Shown: positions 37,262-47,995 of the stretch, piece after piece | Layout of the letters: every line of letters begins with the position of its first letter | Numbering within the stretch: the first letter of the stretch is position 1 | DNA from: Paraburkholderia hiiakae | GTDB lineage: Bacteria > Pseudomonadota > Gammaproteobacteria > Burkholderiales > Burkholderiaceae | Assembly: GCF_904848665.1 (NCBI RefSeq) | Contig: NZ_CAJHCQ010000025.1 | Location: 1 to 64,000 of the forward strand | DNA: 64,000 nt | Direction: 5' to 3' | Notes under the pieces: generated by a model | The model's input: only the letters and a program-made list of their open reading frames with translations | Databases searched by the model: none | What the model was told of the DNA's origin: nothing | Made by a program: the position numbers and the translations under genes

Positions 37262-38782
37262 ATGACGGATACGGGTTCCGCTACGGCATCGGCAAAAGCG
37301 TCGCAGACGCGTGCCGAAACGCGCAGTGCATTGCAGGTATGCCCTGTGGTGCTTGCGGGCGGCGCGGGCTCACGGTTGTGGCCACTGTCGCGCGAGCAAT
37401 ATCCGAAGCAGATGATCAACCTCGTGGGCGAGCAGTCGCTGCTTGCCAACACTGCGGGCCGCCTCGATGCGCTCGCCGAGCGCGTGACGCTCGCAGAGGA
37501 GTTGCTGATCGTCTGCAATGAAGAACATCGATTCACCACCGCCGACCAGGTTCGCGCGGCGGGCAAACATGCGCGTCTGATTCTCGAGCCCGTGGGCCGC
37601 GATACGGCGCCCGCGCTCACGCTCGCCGCGATGTCCGTGGTCGCCTCGCAGGAGGACGGCATTCTCGTGGTCATGCCGGCCGACCATGCGCTCGCCGACC
37701 TCGAAGCGTTCCAGAACGCGGTGGCCGAAGGCGTGCGTCATGCGGCGAACGGCCAGATCGTGACGATGGGCATCGTGCCCACGCACCCCGAAGTGGGCTA
37801 TGGCTACATTCACGTGGGCGAGCCGCTCGCGAGCGCCGAACCGGCCGGCGCGCGGCGTCTGAACGGTTTCGTCGAAAAGCCCTATTTCGAGCTGGCGCAG
37901 CAATACGTCGCTTCGCAGCGCTACTGGTGGAACAGCGGCATTTTCATCGTGCGTGCATCGACCTGGCTCAAGGCAATTCGCCATTTCCATCCGGCCATCT
38001 ACACCGCATGCGCGGAATCGATCGAGCACGGCAAGACAGACGGCGACTTCTTCCGCGTGGATAGCGAAGCGTTCGCACGTTCGCCTTCGAACTCGATCGA
38101 CTACGCGGTGATGGAGCCACTCGCCGGCGACCCGTCGGTGGCAAGCGGCGTGGTCGTGCCGCTCACGGCCGGCTGGACCGATCTCGGTTCATGGGACACC
38201 GTCTGGCAAGTTTCACCGAAGGACGACGAAGGCAACGTCGCGCACGGACGCGTCATGTTCGAAGGCGCGACCGACACCTTCGCGCATTCGGACGGCCGCC
38301 TCGTGGCCTGCCTCGGCACAAAGGACCTCGTGATCGTGGAGACCCCCGATGCCCTGCTCGTTGCCGACCGCTCGCGCGCCCAGGACGTCAAAAAGATCGT
38401 GCAACGCCTGAAGCAGGAGCGCCGCACGGAAGCCGTGGCGCACCGCCTTGTGCATCGTCCGTGGGGTCACTACGACAGCGTGGACAGCGGCGAGCGCTTC
38501 CAGGTCAAGCGGATCGTGGTCGAACCGGGCGCACGCCTCTCGCTGCAGATGCATCACCATCGCGCCGAGCATTGGGTCGTCGTACGCGGCACGGCGCTCG
38601 TCACGCGCGGGGAAGAACGCTTCATCGTTTCGGAAAACGAGTCAGCGTATATCCCGCTTGGCGTGTCGCATCGGCTGGAAAATCCGGGCAAGATGCCGCT
38701 CGAGATCATCGAGGTGCAGTCGGGCTCGTATCTCGGTGAGGACGATATCGTGCGTCTCGACGATCAGTACGGCAGGCAGTGA
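37262..38782 (+). CDS. bceA: Bifunctional mannose-6-P isomerase / mannose-1-P guanylyltransferase (BceA)
   Basis: A 506-aa type II phosphomannose isomerase/GDP-mannose pyrophosphorylase. The pyrophosphorylase part has LAGGAGSRLWPLSREQYPKQ and FVEKPYFE. The C-terminal cupin has RPWGHYDSVD and QMHHHRAEHWVVVRG, the metal-binding His motif of the isomerase. It makes GDP-mannose for mannose transfer and for gmd/rmd. AGGAG precedes ATG 37262. It stands alone, divergent from bceB, and ends near a hairpin. Confidence 0.95.
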   Translation: MTDTGSATASAKASQTRAETRSALQVCPVVLAGGAGSRLWPLSREQYPKQMINLVGEQSLLANTAGRLDALAERVTLAEELLIVCNEEHRFTTADQVRAAGKHARLILEPVGRDTAPALTLAAMSVVASQEDGILVVMPADHALADLEAFQNAVAEGVRHAANGQIVTMGIVPTHPEVGYGYIHVGEPLASAEPAGARRLNGFVEKPYFELAQQYVASQRYWWNSGIFIVRASTWLKAIRHFHPAIYTACAESIEHGKTDGDFFRVDSEAFARSPSNSIDYAVMEPLAGDPSVASGVVVPLTAGWTDLGSWDTVWQVSPKDDEGNVAHGRVMFEGATDTFAHSDGRLVACLGTKDLVIVETPDALLVADRSRAQDVKKIVQRLKQERRTEAVAHRLVHRPWGHYDSVDSGERFQVKRIVVEPGARLSLQMHHHRAEHWVVVRGTALVTRGEERFIVSENESAYIPLGVSHRLENPGKMPLEIIEVQSGSYLGEDDIVRLDDQYGRQ

Positions 38783-38806
38783 GGAAAGCAGTAGAGGCCG
38801 TGCAGG

Positions 38807-38835
38807 AAGGCTGCGCGCATCGCGCGCGCAGCCTT
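38807..38835. terminator. Hairpin between convergent bceA and the transposase-like gene
   Basis: A 12-bp stem (AAGGCTGCGCGC / GCGCGCAGCCTT) with a 5-base loop, right after bceA and just before the end of the convergent gene. No T-tract follows on either strand, so it may be a weak or bidirectional terminator. Confidence 0.5.
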
Positions 38836-38841
38836 GCAAGA

Positions 38842-40095
38842 TCAGCGCGAGAGCGTGCGGAAGCGCGTTCCCGTGGTGCCGACAGTGCGACGTTCAGCAG
38901 TGCTGGACGACGCCGTATTGGCTTCGCGAGCCTCACTGCCCGTCAGCAGCGCGCCCGTGGCGGTGTAACGCTGGACCGGCGGTTGCAGCGGTGTGCGCCG
39001 CGCACTGCCCGGCGCGGCCGGAGGCAACGCGCGGGCGGCAGCGGCATTCGACGGGTCGCCACGCGTCGCGCTTGCGCTCTGGGCGCACACGTGCGGTGCG
39101 GCACTCGGCAACGCGGTTTGCGAACCGCCCTGTGCAGCGCCCTTCGACAAGGCGTGCCTCGCGAGATGCGAGCCCGGCCATGAAACGCCGGACACGGACT
39201 CGGCCGAGCCTTCGCGATCGAGCCATTCACGCGCCCAGTCGAAGGCGAAATTCCGCGCGGATTCGCGATCCTGAAACGGCGGCCCGATCAGGCCAGAGCG
39301 CTCGATGCGCTTGCCATCCTTGAGAATTTCCACGGCCCCGCGGAACATGCGGTTGCGCACGGGCTGCACGGTCAGGCTCATCGTATAGCCGCGCCATTCC
39401 GCGACCTGCACCACGCCGGCCGCCGGGTGCGCGCCGCGATGCGACGCGTCGCGCGGCATCGCGCGAGTCGCAACAGGCTTGCTCACGCGGGAAGGCGAGA
39501 ACGGTCCGAACGGCGTTTCGGCTTGTGAACGCGTCGCACTCGCAACGGTCGCCGCACTCGTCGCCGGGGTTGCCGTCGTTGCGCCAGACACGACAGGCGC
39601 GTCGATCGCAGCGGGCAATACCGGTTCGCCGCCAGCGAGCTGACGCATCATGCTTTCCATGGGATCGGCAAGCGGCGCGTCGGCGAGCGCGGCGGGCGCC
39701 TGCCAGGCTTCGGGACTCTTCCAGAACACGGCCGGCTGGCCGTCGTCCTCGACGACTTCCTCGACTGCGACTGCAACGGGTTGCGCATCGGCCTGCGCGG
39801 GCTGCGGCACATAAACGAACTTGCGGCCGCGCTGCGAGAGCAACTCGACCAGTTCGATCAGCGTGCCGCTGCCATGCCATTCCTCGAAACGACGGCGGCA
39901 GGTGGGCCCGGACGGATAACGCGCGGGCAGCCGCGACCACGACTCACCGGTGGTGAGAATCCAGAGGACGGCATTGGCCACGACGCGTGGCTCGGCGCGA
40001 GGGCGGCCGCGCCGGTTGAGTCTAATAGGAGGTTCATCTGACACGAGCGAGGACACCTGCACCCACTCGTCGTCGCTCAGTTCTTCGAAATTCAT
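38842..40095 (-). CDS. Protein with transposase-like DNA-binding N-terminus and unknown C-terminus
   Basis: A 417-aa protein. Residues 1-75 match the N-terminal DNA-binding part of IS5/IS4-type transposases (DUF4096 type): EELSDDEWVQVSSLV, NRRGRPRAEPRVVANAVLWI, TGESWSRLPARYPSGPTCRRRF. The DDE catalytic region is absent. After an Ala/Pro-rich linker, residues about 220-290 form a compact domain (WRGYTMSLTVQPVRNRMFR, RESARNFAFDWAREWLD). The tail is low-complexity. ATG at 40095 follows GTGGAG. Intact length and a good ribosome site argue against a decayed transposase. Next to bceA, it may be a domesticated DNA-binding regulator of exopolysaccharide genes; that is inference. Confidence 0.7.
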   Translation of the reverse strand: MNFEELSDDEWVQVSSLVSDEPPIRLNRRGRPRAEPRVVANAVLWILTTGESWSRLPARYPSGPTCRRRFEEWHGSGTLIELVELLSQRGRKFVYVPQPAQADAQPVAVAVEEVVEDDGQPAVFWKSPEAWQAPAALADAPLADPMESMMRQLAGGEPVLPAAIDAPVVSGATTATPATSAATVASATRSQAETPFGPFSPSRVSKPVATRAMPRDASHRGAHPAAGVVQVAEWRGYTMSLTVQPVRNRMFRGAVEILKDGKRIERSGLIGPPFQDRESARNFAFDWAREWLDREGSAESVSGVSWPGSHLARHALSKGAAQGGSQTALPSAAPHVCAQSASATRGDPSNAAAARALPPAAPGSARRTPLQPPVQRYTATGALLTGSEAREANTASSSTAERRTVGTTGTRFRTLSR

Positions 40096-40753
40096 GCTGT
40101 TCTCCACGCAGCCGGACCGGGGCTGCAGTGACGGAGCACTGGCTTGCGGATCTTGTTGTCCGCGTTGGCTAGCTCGGTTGCACCATATGCTTATAAGACG
40201 TGTTCATTTGCGTCGCGATGCGCACTCTGGCAGTGCGTTCTTTCACTGTATTGACGCAATACACGTGGTCTCGCTCGTGCAAGGGAGAATTTGTGCAGGA
40301 AGCATACCACCTGAAACCAGCCGATGAGGAGGGCCGTAATAAGTGTTACGGTTAGAAACAATCTCCACCTTGAATCGTCGGGAATACTGCCAGAAAAGCC
40401 CTGTAAACGTGGTGTTTTACAGCGTCGATACACTTGTAACAGGTTCATTCGTTGCGTGGTCGACGCGTGACCCGCGCCCTACACGATTCCGAATGCATGC
40501 ATACCACTTGAGACATACCCCCTCTTCAAACGCCCTCGTTCGCTCCTGCGCCGTTATCGTTGTGCCCGCAACAAATGACATGTCGATGAAATCATCAGAT
40601 GCATCATGAAACGGTCACGGCGAGACGCAGCGATCGTGCTTCGCACAGGTTGCACCGCCGCTGACCGAACGCTCGTGCGGCGTCACGTAGCGAAGCCGCG
40701 CAAACGAATCCGTCTATAGTAAGGACGCACTGAACCACCACGGAGAGTCGTGT
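40096..40753. other. Non-coding region upstream of the transposase-like and DUF2501 genes
   Basis: About 660 bases between divergent genes, with moderate A/T. A TATAGT hexamer about 40 bases before the DUF2501 ATG (near 40714) could be its -10 box. The ribosome site CGGAGAG precedes that gene. No small gene or RNA is supported. Confidence 0.4.
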
Positions 40754-41221
40754 ATGCAAACCTCTGTCCCACGCATCGCCACGGCGTTGATGGCCACCCT
40801 GACCCTGGCCCTGCTCGCCCCTTGGGGCGCCGCACAGGCGCAGCTCGGCAACCTGCTCAACCAGGGCGGCAGCAACAGCGGTTCGGCGCAGGGTGCGCTC
40901 GGCAATCTGGGCGGACTCGGCAACTCGCTTTCCGCGTCCTCGCTCACCTCGAACAGTCTCGGCAATGTCACCGGCGTGCTGCAGTACTGCATCAAGAACA
41001 ATTACCTGAACGCCGACGCCGCGAGCAACGTGAAAGACTCGCTGCTCAGCAAGCTGCCCGGCGGCGCGAACACCACGGACAGCGGCTATACGCAGGGCAC
41101 GAGCGGCATCCTCACGGGCGGCAATGGCCAGAAGCTCGACCTCACTGGCAGCGGCCTCAAGGAGCAGGCCACGAAACAGGTCTGCGACAAGATCCTGAGC
41201 CAGGCGAAATCGATGCTGTAA
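40754..41221 (+). CDS. Exported DUF2501 (YjjA-like) protein
   Basis: A 155-aa protein with a Sec signal (RIATALMATLTLALLAP, cut near AQAQ). A Gly/Ser/Asn-rich stretch (NQGGSNSGSAQGALGNLGG) precedes the DUF2501 core (LQYCIKNNYLNADAASNVK, TKQVCDKILSQAKSML) with two cysteines that may form a disulfide. The family is periplasmic with no known function. It is in plus orientation, apart from its neighbours. Confidence 0.82.
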   Translation: MQTSVPRIATALMATLTLALLAPWGAAQAQLGNLLNQGGSNSGSAQGALGNLGGLGNSLSASSLTSNSLGNVTGVLQYCIKNNYLNADAASNVKDSLLSKLPGGANTTDSGYTQGTSGILTGGNGQKLDLTGSGLKEQATKQVCDKILSQAKSML

Positions 41222-41368
41222 CGGTCCCGAACAGGACCACGATCGCGCATGCGGATGTGTGCGGGCGCACGTCCCGCGCAATTTATGTGCCGTAAGCTTT
41301 GAACACGAAAGAAGTCTGGGTGTCGAATGGAGTCAACCGGTCTTCTCTCGGCATTGCCGCTCGTAGCT

Positions 41369-41854
41369 ATGACCAAGCGCCAAACTTCCGTGATATTCGC
41401 GTTCCCGGCCAGTACGTTGCGGGCCGCGCTTAGCGGCCTTGCCGCTTTTGCCGCCCTGCTGGCGCCGCTGGTCGCGCATGCGCAATCCAGTACGCACGAC
41501 CAGCAGTTCGACTGCAAGTCCGATCCCCACACGTTCATTTCGTCGCTTATCGACGATCGATCCATCGAACCCGAACCGAGCCGCGTCGAATCGAATTCGG
41601 TCAACGCGTTCAACCCCGTGCCCGGCACCCGCCTGAGCGCGTTCGGCTTTCCCATTTACGTGGTACTCGGCTACGACCGCGATGACTCGCTCTTCAAGCG
41701 CGGCGCGGGCAAGGAGATCGCCTCGCCGCTTTATGGCGTCGTCGTGTCCGCGCCTGCGGAGAAGGTGCGCTCGCGCTTGCGGGAAGCCAACAGCGACGCC
41801 AAAGTGCAACCGGTCGTGCCGCTGCTGCTCACGGCGATCGTGTGCGGCGGATGA
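41369..41854 (+). CDS. Exported protein of unknown function
   Basis: A 161-aa protein with a Sec signal (RAALSGLAAFAALLAPLVAHA, cut near AHAQ). The mature part has two cysteines (DCKSD, IVCGG) and a motif FGFPIYVVLGYDRDDSLF that I do not recognise. ATG at 41369 gives a normal signal length; an ATG 42 bases upstream would make it too long. No ribosome site is clear at either. It ends 4 bases before a convergent gene. Confidence 0.6.
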   Translation: MTKRQTSVIFAFPASTLRAALSGLAAFAALLAPLVAHAQSSTHDQQFDCKSDPHTFISSLIDDRSIEPEPSRVESNSVNAFNPVPGTRLSAFGFPIYVVLGYDRDDSLFKRGAGKEIASPLYGVVVSAPAEKVRSRLREANSDAKVQPVVPLLLTAIVCGG

Positions 41855-41858
41855 ACAC

Positions 41859-42461
41859 TCAGCCGCCGAAAAACGCCAGCGTGCCCAGGCCTACGCTAAC
41901 GATGGCCACGCCCACCGACGTATTGAGCAGCCAGCGGCGCCGCGTAAGCAGCGTGATTGCCGTGAGCGCGATCGAGATCTGAATGAGCGTCGTGGCTTGC
42001 GCCCAGCGATGATGGCCGTGCAGCACCTGCTCGCTTAACGCATCGTCCTGCTCGACGGTCTTTTCGAGCGCCTCCGCCTTCGCGCGGATCGGCTCTTTCT
42101 GCTGGCGATAGCGCTCGACATCGGCGGCGAAGCGCTTCTGCGCGGCGTCCGAATTCGGCGCGAGTGCGGAGAGTTGCGCGCCCAGCTCCGCCAGATTCTG
42201 CTTCTCGCCTTTCGCCTGATAGTAAGCCCATTGATTCGCGGCTTCGGTCTTGCGAATCGCCGCTTCGTTCTTGTAATAGAGCGCCAGGTTCTCGCTGTTA
42301 CCGCTCTGGTAGGCAAAGATCGCTCCAATGGAAGCGAGGATCGCCGTCATCACCGCCATGCGGCCCGGGAACGCATCGCCCTCGCCGTGCCCGCTATGGC
42401 CCGCCGCGGCGTGTTCTACCGCGTGGTCGTGCGGCCCATGCACTTCGTACTCTTCAGACAT
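41859..42461 (-). CDS. DUF4337 membrane protein
   Basis: A 200-aa protein of the DUF4337 type. A His-rich N-terminus (HGPHDHAVEHAAAGHSGHGE) could bind metal. A membrane segment follows (MAVMTAILASIGAIFAY), then a coiled-coil part (about 60-145) and two C-terminal membrane segments ending SVGLGTLAFFGG. GGAGAG precedes ATG 42461. The function of the family is not known. Confidence 0.8.
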   Translation of the reverse strand: MSEEYEVHGPHDHAVEHAAAGHSGHGEGDAFPGRMAVMTAILASIGAIFAYQSGNSENLALYYKNEAAIRKTEAANQWAYYQAKGEKQNLAELGAQLSALAPNSDAAQKRFAADVERYRQQKEPIRAKAEALEKTVEQDDALSEQVLHGHHRWAQATTLIQISIALTAITLLTRRRWLLNTSVGVAIVSVGLGTLAFFGG

Positions 42462-42870
42462 CCAAAGTCTCTCCGCTTTATCTGACTTTCAACCATTCGC
42501 TGTCCTGCCGCCGTTCGCTCTCGCTGCTCTCGCGACGACGCGCGCCGCTTTTCCCCCATGCGGCGCGCCCGATTTGGGACGCTCAATTATCGTGAGCGCG
42601 GCGCGCTTGTCCAGTACCCGAAATACATCGGATGTAACGAAACCCGAAATGTCCTCTGACGAAAGCGAATCGTAGGCTTTATCGTCTATTCATTCAGAAT
42701 AGGGACCCCGGGATGTTGCAGCGCATCCCCTCGCGCCTGCCGTTTGCAAACGTGGATTTACGCCCTGAGCGCCGCCGGCGTCGTTGCAGTGCCACATGGC
42801 CCTATATGCGACGTCGCAAGGCATGCCCTGAGGCCTTCTGCCGTTAATAAAATCCAGCCTGGAGACCATC
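42462..42870. other. Intergenic region before the LuxR-type gene
   Basis: About 410 bases. A 44-codon open frame from ATG 42713 has no good ribosome site and is very Arg-rich, so I do not call it. The LuxR-type gene has GGAG shortly before its ATG. No RNA gene is seen. Confidence 0.35.
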
Positions 42871-44082
42871 ATGGGGCCCACAACGGCCGCGCACGCTGCG
42901 GCTATCGATACCGTTGCACACAGCGCGCGCGTGAGGCATTCCGAGCCGGATGAAACGGGCGGCCTGATCGACGCGATCTACGACGCGGGGTTCGACGCGC
43001 AACGCTGGCCGGATGTCTGTGCGCGCATTGCGCAGCGCATCGGCGCGCAACACGTCAATCTCACCATGCTGCCGCCCGAAAGCACGTTCTCGCTCGCCGA
43101 GTGGGACGGCATCGACGCGTCGTTTGCCCATTCGTATGCGCAGCACTACGGCGGCTTCGATCCGCTCGTGCCACAGGTGCGCCGCTGGGCGGCCGGCACG
43201 CTCGTCACCGATACGATGATCCACCCGCAGGGGAGTCTGGAACACAGCGCCTTCGTGCAGGAGTGGGTGCGCCCGCAGCGCTTCTACACGGTGGCCTTCG
43301 CGAACGTCCTGCGCGAAGGCGACATGGCCGCCGTGCTCGGCGCCCTGCGCCACGAAACGCGCTTCTATAGCGAAGACGAGCTGGACGCACTGCGCGACCT
43401 GCTGCCGCATTTGCGCAATGCATTGCGCGTGCAGCGGCACACTGCGCGCACCCTCGCCGCGCACGACAAAAGCGGGCATGCCCCCGCGGACGCACTCGAC
43501 GCGCTCGCGCACGGCGTCCTGATCGTCGATGCCGACGCGCACATCGTGTTCGCGAATTGCGCCGCCACGGCGCAGCTCGCGCGCGCAAACGGGCTGCGCA
43601 CCGAGCACGCCGCGCTCAGCGCCACCACGTCCGCCGCCACGCAGCAGTTGCGTGCGCTGATCGCGCGCGCAGCCGGACGCGACGTACGCGGCCGCACGGG
43701 CGGCGCGATGCTGATCGCCCGCCAGCCACCCGACGAGCCGCTCCAGGCGCTGATTTCGCCGCTAGGCGCGCACAGCCGCGCCGACTACTTCGCGCAAACC
43801 GCGCGCACCGGCACGGCGATGCTGATCGTGATCGATCCGCAGTCGTCGCGGCGCGGCGTGGAAACGCGTCTCGTCGCGCTGTTCGGGCTCACGCCCGCGG
43901 AAGCGCGCGTGGCCTGCGAAGTCGGCAAGGGCCTCAATCCGAAAGACGTGGCGGAGGCGCTGCAGGTCCTGCCCTCGACTGTACGCACGCATCTGCACCA
44001 CGTATTCGCGAAAACTGCCACGCGCCGCCAGGCCGAGCTGATGCGGTTGATCGCGCAGCTTGCGATTGCACGCGGCGATTGA
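42871..44082 (+). CDS. LuxR-family regulator with N-terminal sensor-like region
   Basis: A 403-aa regulator. The C-terminal 65 residues form a LuxR-type helix-turn-helix (FGLTPAEARVACEVGKGL, NPKDVAEALQVLPSTVRTHL). The region 215-335 (GVLIVDADAHIVFANCAA, MLIVIDPQSSRRGVE) looks PAS-like. The N-terminal 200 residues contain FDAQRWPDVCARIAQRIGA, often seen in this regulator group. No signal is known. It has no partner kinase nearby and ends convergent to the liv-type operon. Confidence 0.82.
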   Translation: MGPTTAAHAAAIDTVAHSARVRHSEPDETGGLIDAIYDAGFDAQRWPDVCARIAQRIGAQHVNLTMLPPESTFSLAEWDGIDASFAHSYAQHYGGFDPLVPQVRRWAAGTLVTDTMIHPQGSLEHSAFVQEWVRPQRFYTVAFANVLREGDMAAVLGALRHETRFYSEDELDALRDLLPHLRNALRVQRHTARTLAAHDKSGHAPADALDALAHGVLIVDADAHIVFANCAATAQLARANGLRTEHAALSATTSAATQQLRALIARAAGRDVRGRTGGAMLIARQPPDEPLQALISPLGAHSRADYFAQTARTGTAMLIVIDPQSSRRGVETRLVALFGLTPAEARVACEVGKGLNPKDVAEALQVLPSTVRTHLHHVFAKTATRRQAELMRLIAQLAIARGD

Positions 44083-44100
44083 TTCATGTTTGGGGTGCGA

Positions 44101-44156
44101 AAAAAGAAGCGGCCCGCGCAACACACGTTCGATGAACGCGGATTGCGCGGGCCGCA
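44101..44156 (-). terminator. Terminator of the liv-type operon
   Basis: A 13-bp stem (GCGGCCCGCGCAA / TTGCGCGGGCCGC) encloses a smaller inner stem. On the minus strand the outer stem is followed by TTCTTTTTT. It lies 22 bases after livF and also sits at the end of the convergent LuxR-type gene. Confidence 0.8.
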
Positions 44157-44177
44157 GCGCGGCACGACTTCAGACGA

Positions 44178-44878
<701 letters not shown>

Positions 44879-44879
<1 letters not shown>

Positions 44880-45649
44880 CAGTCCTCTCCGAGATAGGCC
44901 TTGATCACGCGCGGGTCGTTGCGCACTTCGTCGGGCTTGCCGATCATGATCGGCTTGCCGTGTTCCATCACCAGAATGCGGTCCGACACGCCCATCACGA
45001 GGCTCATGTCGTGTTCGATCAGGAGTACGGAGATTCCGAACTCGTTACGCAAGCCGTCCACCATCTGCTGCAGTTCGACCTTCTCCTGCGGATTCAAACC
45101 TGCCGCGGGTTCGTCGAGCATCAAAAGACGCGGATCGGTGATCATGCAGCGCGCAATTTCGAGCCGACGCTGATGGCCATACGAAAGCGTGCCCGCCTCG
45201 CGGTTCGCCACCGGCTTCAGGCCCACGCGTTCGAGCCAGTACGCGGCACGCTCGAGCGCGGCGCGTTCAGCCCGGCGATACGCTGGCGTCGCGAACAGGC
45301 CGCTCAGCATGTTGCGGTTCACCTTCAGGTGCTGCGCGACCATGAGGTTTTCCAGCACTGTGAGCTGCTTGAACAGGCGAATGTTCTGGAACGTGCGCAC
45401 GAGGCCGCGCCGCGCGACCTGGTGGCTCGGCTGGCCTGTGATGGCGTGGCCTTCCAGCACGATGTCGCCCGCGGTGGGCTTGTAGAAGCCGCCCACGCAA
45501 TTGAACACCGTGGTCTTGCCCGCGCCGTTCGGCCCGATGATCGCGAACACCTCGTTCGGACGCACGTCGAAGTCGATGCCGTCCACGGCCAGCAGACCGC
45601 CGAAGCGCATCTGCAGGCCGGCTACTTTCAACAACGCTTGTGCGCTCAT
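44879..45649 (-). CDS. livG: Branched-chain amino-acid ABC transporter ATPase LivG
   Basis: A 256-aa ATPase with Walker A GPNGAGKTTVFN, the longer LivG insert (KVNRNMLSGLFATPAYRRAE), the LSYGHQRRLEIARCM signature and Walker B LLMLDEPAAGLNP. ATG overlaps the livM stop (ATGA). Together with livF it forms the ATPase pair. Confidence 0.93.
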
Positions 45650-46926
45650 TGCGGCAACTCCACGTGCGGACGGCTAGCGGGCAACAAGCCCTGCGGACGC
45701 CACATCATCATCAGCACCATCACCAGACCGAAGATCAGCATGCGGTACTCAGCAAAGCCGCGCGCCACTTCGGGCAGCGCCGTCAGCAGGATCGCGGCAA
45801 GCACCACGCCCAGTTGCGAGCCCATGCCGCCCAGCACCACCACGGCGAGAATGAGCGCCGACTCGATGAACGTGAACGACTCGGGCGTGACGAGCCCCTG
45901 GCGCGCCGCGAAGAACGCGCCCGCGAGGCCCGCGAACGAAGCGCCCAGCGTGAACGCCGAGAGCTTGATGCGCGTGGGATTCAGACCCAGCGAGCGGCAT
46001 GCGATCTCGTCTTCGCGCAGCGCTTCCCAGGCGCGGCCCATCGGCATGCGCAGCAGGCGGCTCGTGACGAACAGCGTGAACGCCACCAGCACGAGCGCGA
46101 GCAGGTACAGGAAGATCACCATGTGCTCGCCGCTGTACTCGATGCCGATCAGCTCGTTGAATGTCTTCGCGCCTTCCACGCTCGCGTGGCGGGCCATTTC
46201 GAAGCCGAACACGGTCGGCTTGGGAATGCTGGAGATGCCGTCCGGGCCACCCGTAATGCTCGTGAGGTTATTGAGCAAGAGGCGGATGATCTCGCCGAAG
46301 CCGAGCGTGACGATGGCGAGATAATCGCCGCGCAGGCGCAGCACCGGGAAGCCGAGCACGAAACCGAACGTGGCCGCGGCGAGCGCCGCGAGCGGCAGGC
46401 ATTCCCAGAACGTGAAGCCGAAGTACTGGTTGAGCAGCGCATACGTATAGCCGCCCACCGCGTAGAAGCCCACGTAGCCCAGGTCGAGCAGACCCGCGAA
46501 GCCCACCACGATATTGAGGCCCAGGCCGAGAATCACGTAGATGAGCGCGAGCGTCGCCACGTCGATCGCGCCACGCGAACCCATGAACGGAAACACCGCC
46601 CCGAACGCGAGCAGCACCCAGATCGCCACGCGCTGCTGGCGTGCGCCGAGCGCGGGCGCCTTGGGCAAACGCACGCCACTCGTTGCGCGCACAAACATCG
46701 GCTTGACGAGCTGGAACACGAACACCACGGCGGCCGCGATCCACACGGGGCGCCAGTGCTGCTGCAACACGACCTGGTAGCCGTCCAGCGTGAGCTGCAG
46801 GCCGAGGATCGGCGCGGTGAGGATGATGGTCGCGACGGCGGCGGCAAGCGCACCCTTCACCGTTTGCGACGACGACTGACCGTGTGCGCTATTGCTGGCC
46901 GCGCGAACCGAAACAGTTTGGCTCAT
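45646..46926 (-). CDS. livM: Branched-chain amino-acid ABC transporter permease LivM
   Basis: A 426-aa permease with about ten hydrophobic segments and the LivM-type motif NIVVGFAGLLDLGYVGFYAVG. ATG at 46926 follows GAGG at 5 bases; the open frame upstream is Cys/Arg-rich and non-coding. A 90-residue N-terminal extension with two hydrophobic segments is usual for this type. It lies 7 bases after livH. Confidence 0.92.
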   Translation of the reverse strand: MSQTVSVRAASNSAHGQSSSQTVKGALAAAVATIILTAPILGLQLTLDGYQVVLQQHWRPVWIAAAVVFVFQLVKPMFVRATSGVRLPKAPALGARQQRVAIWVLLAFGAVFPFMGSRGAIDVATLALIYVILGLGLNIVVGFAGLLDLGYVGFYAVGGYTYALLNQYFGFTFWECLPLAALAAATFGFVLGFPVLRLRGDYLAIVTLGFGEIIRLLLNNLTSITGGPDGISSIPKPTVFGFEMARHASVEGAKTFNELIGIEYSGEHMVIFLYLLALVLVAFTLFVTSRLLRMPMGRAWEALREDEIACRSLGLNPTRIKLSAFTLGASFAGLAGAFFAARQGLVTPESFTFIESALILAVVVLGGMGSQLGVVLAAILLTALPEVARGFAEYRMLIFGLVMVLMMMWRPQGLLPASRPHVELPQ

Positions 46927-46933
46927 TTCGACC

Positions 46934-47860
<927 letters not shown>

Positions 47861-47942
47861 GCGTAAGCCCCGCGGCCGTGAAGCCGATGAGAGACCTTTG
47901 GAACCGTACCAACCCTTTTTTGTTACGCGCACAACGGCCATG

Positions 47943-47973
47943 AAAACGCCCCGCCACAACGGAAGGCGGGGCG
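47943..47973 (-). terminator. Intra-operon hairpin between livK-type and livH genes
   Basis: A perfect 9-bp GC-rich stem (CGCCCCGCC / GGCGGGGCG) with a 9-base loop, 47947-47973, followed on the minus strand by TTTT. It sits about 20 bases after the binding-protein stop and about 80 before livH. It may end most transcripts, or protect the 3' end, so that the binding protein is made in excess. Confidence 0.72.
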
Positions 47974-47995
47974 TGTGCGGCGTGCAGCGCCGGGA

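Noticed and set aside
42713..42847. 44-codon open frame before the LuxR-type gene
   Set aside because: Arg-rich, without a ribosome site or recognisable feature.
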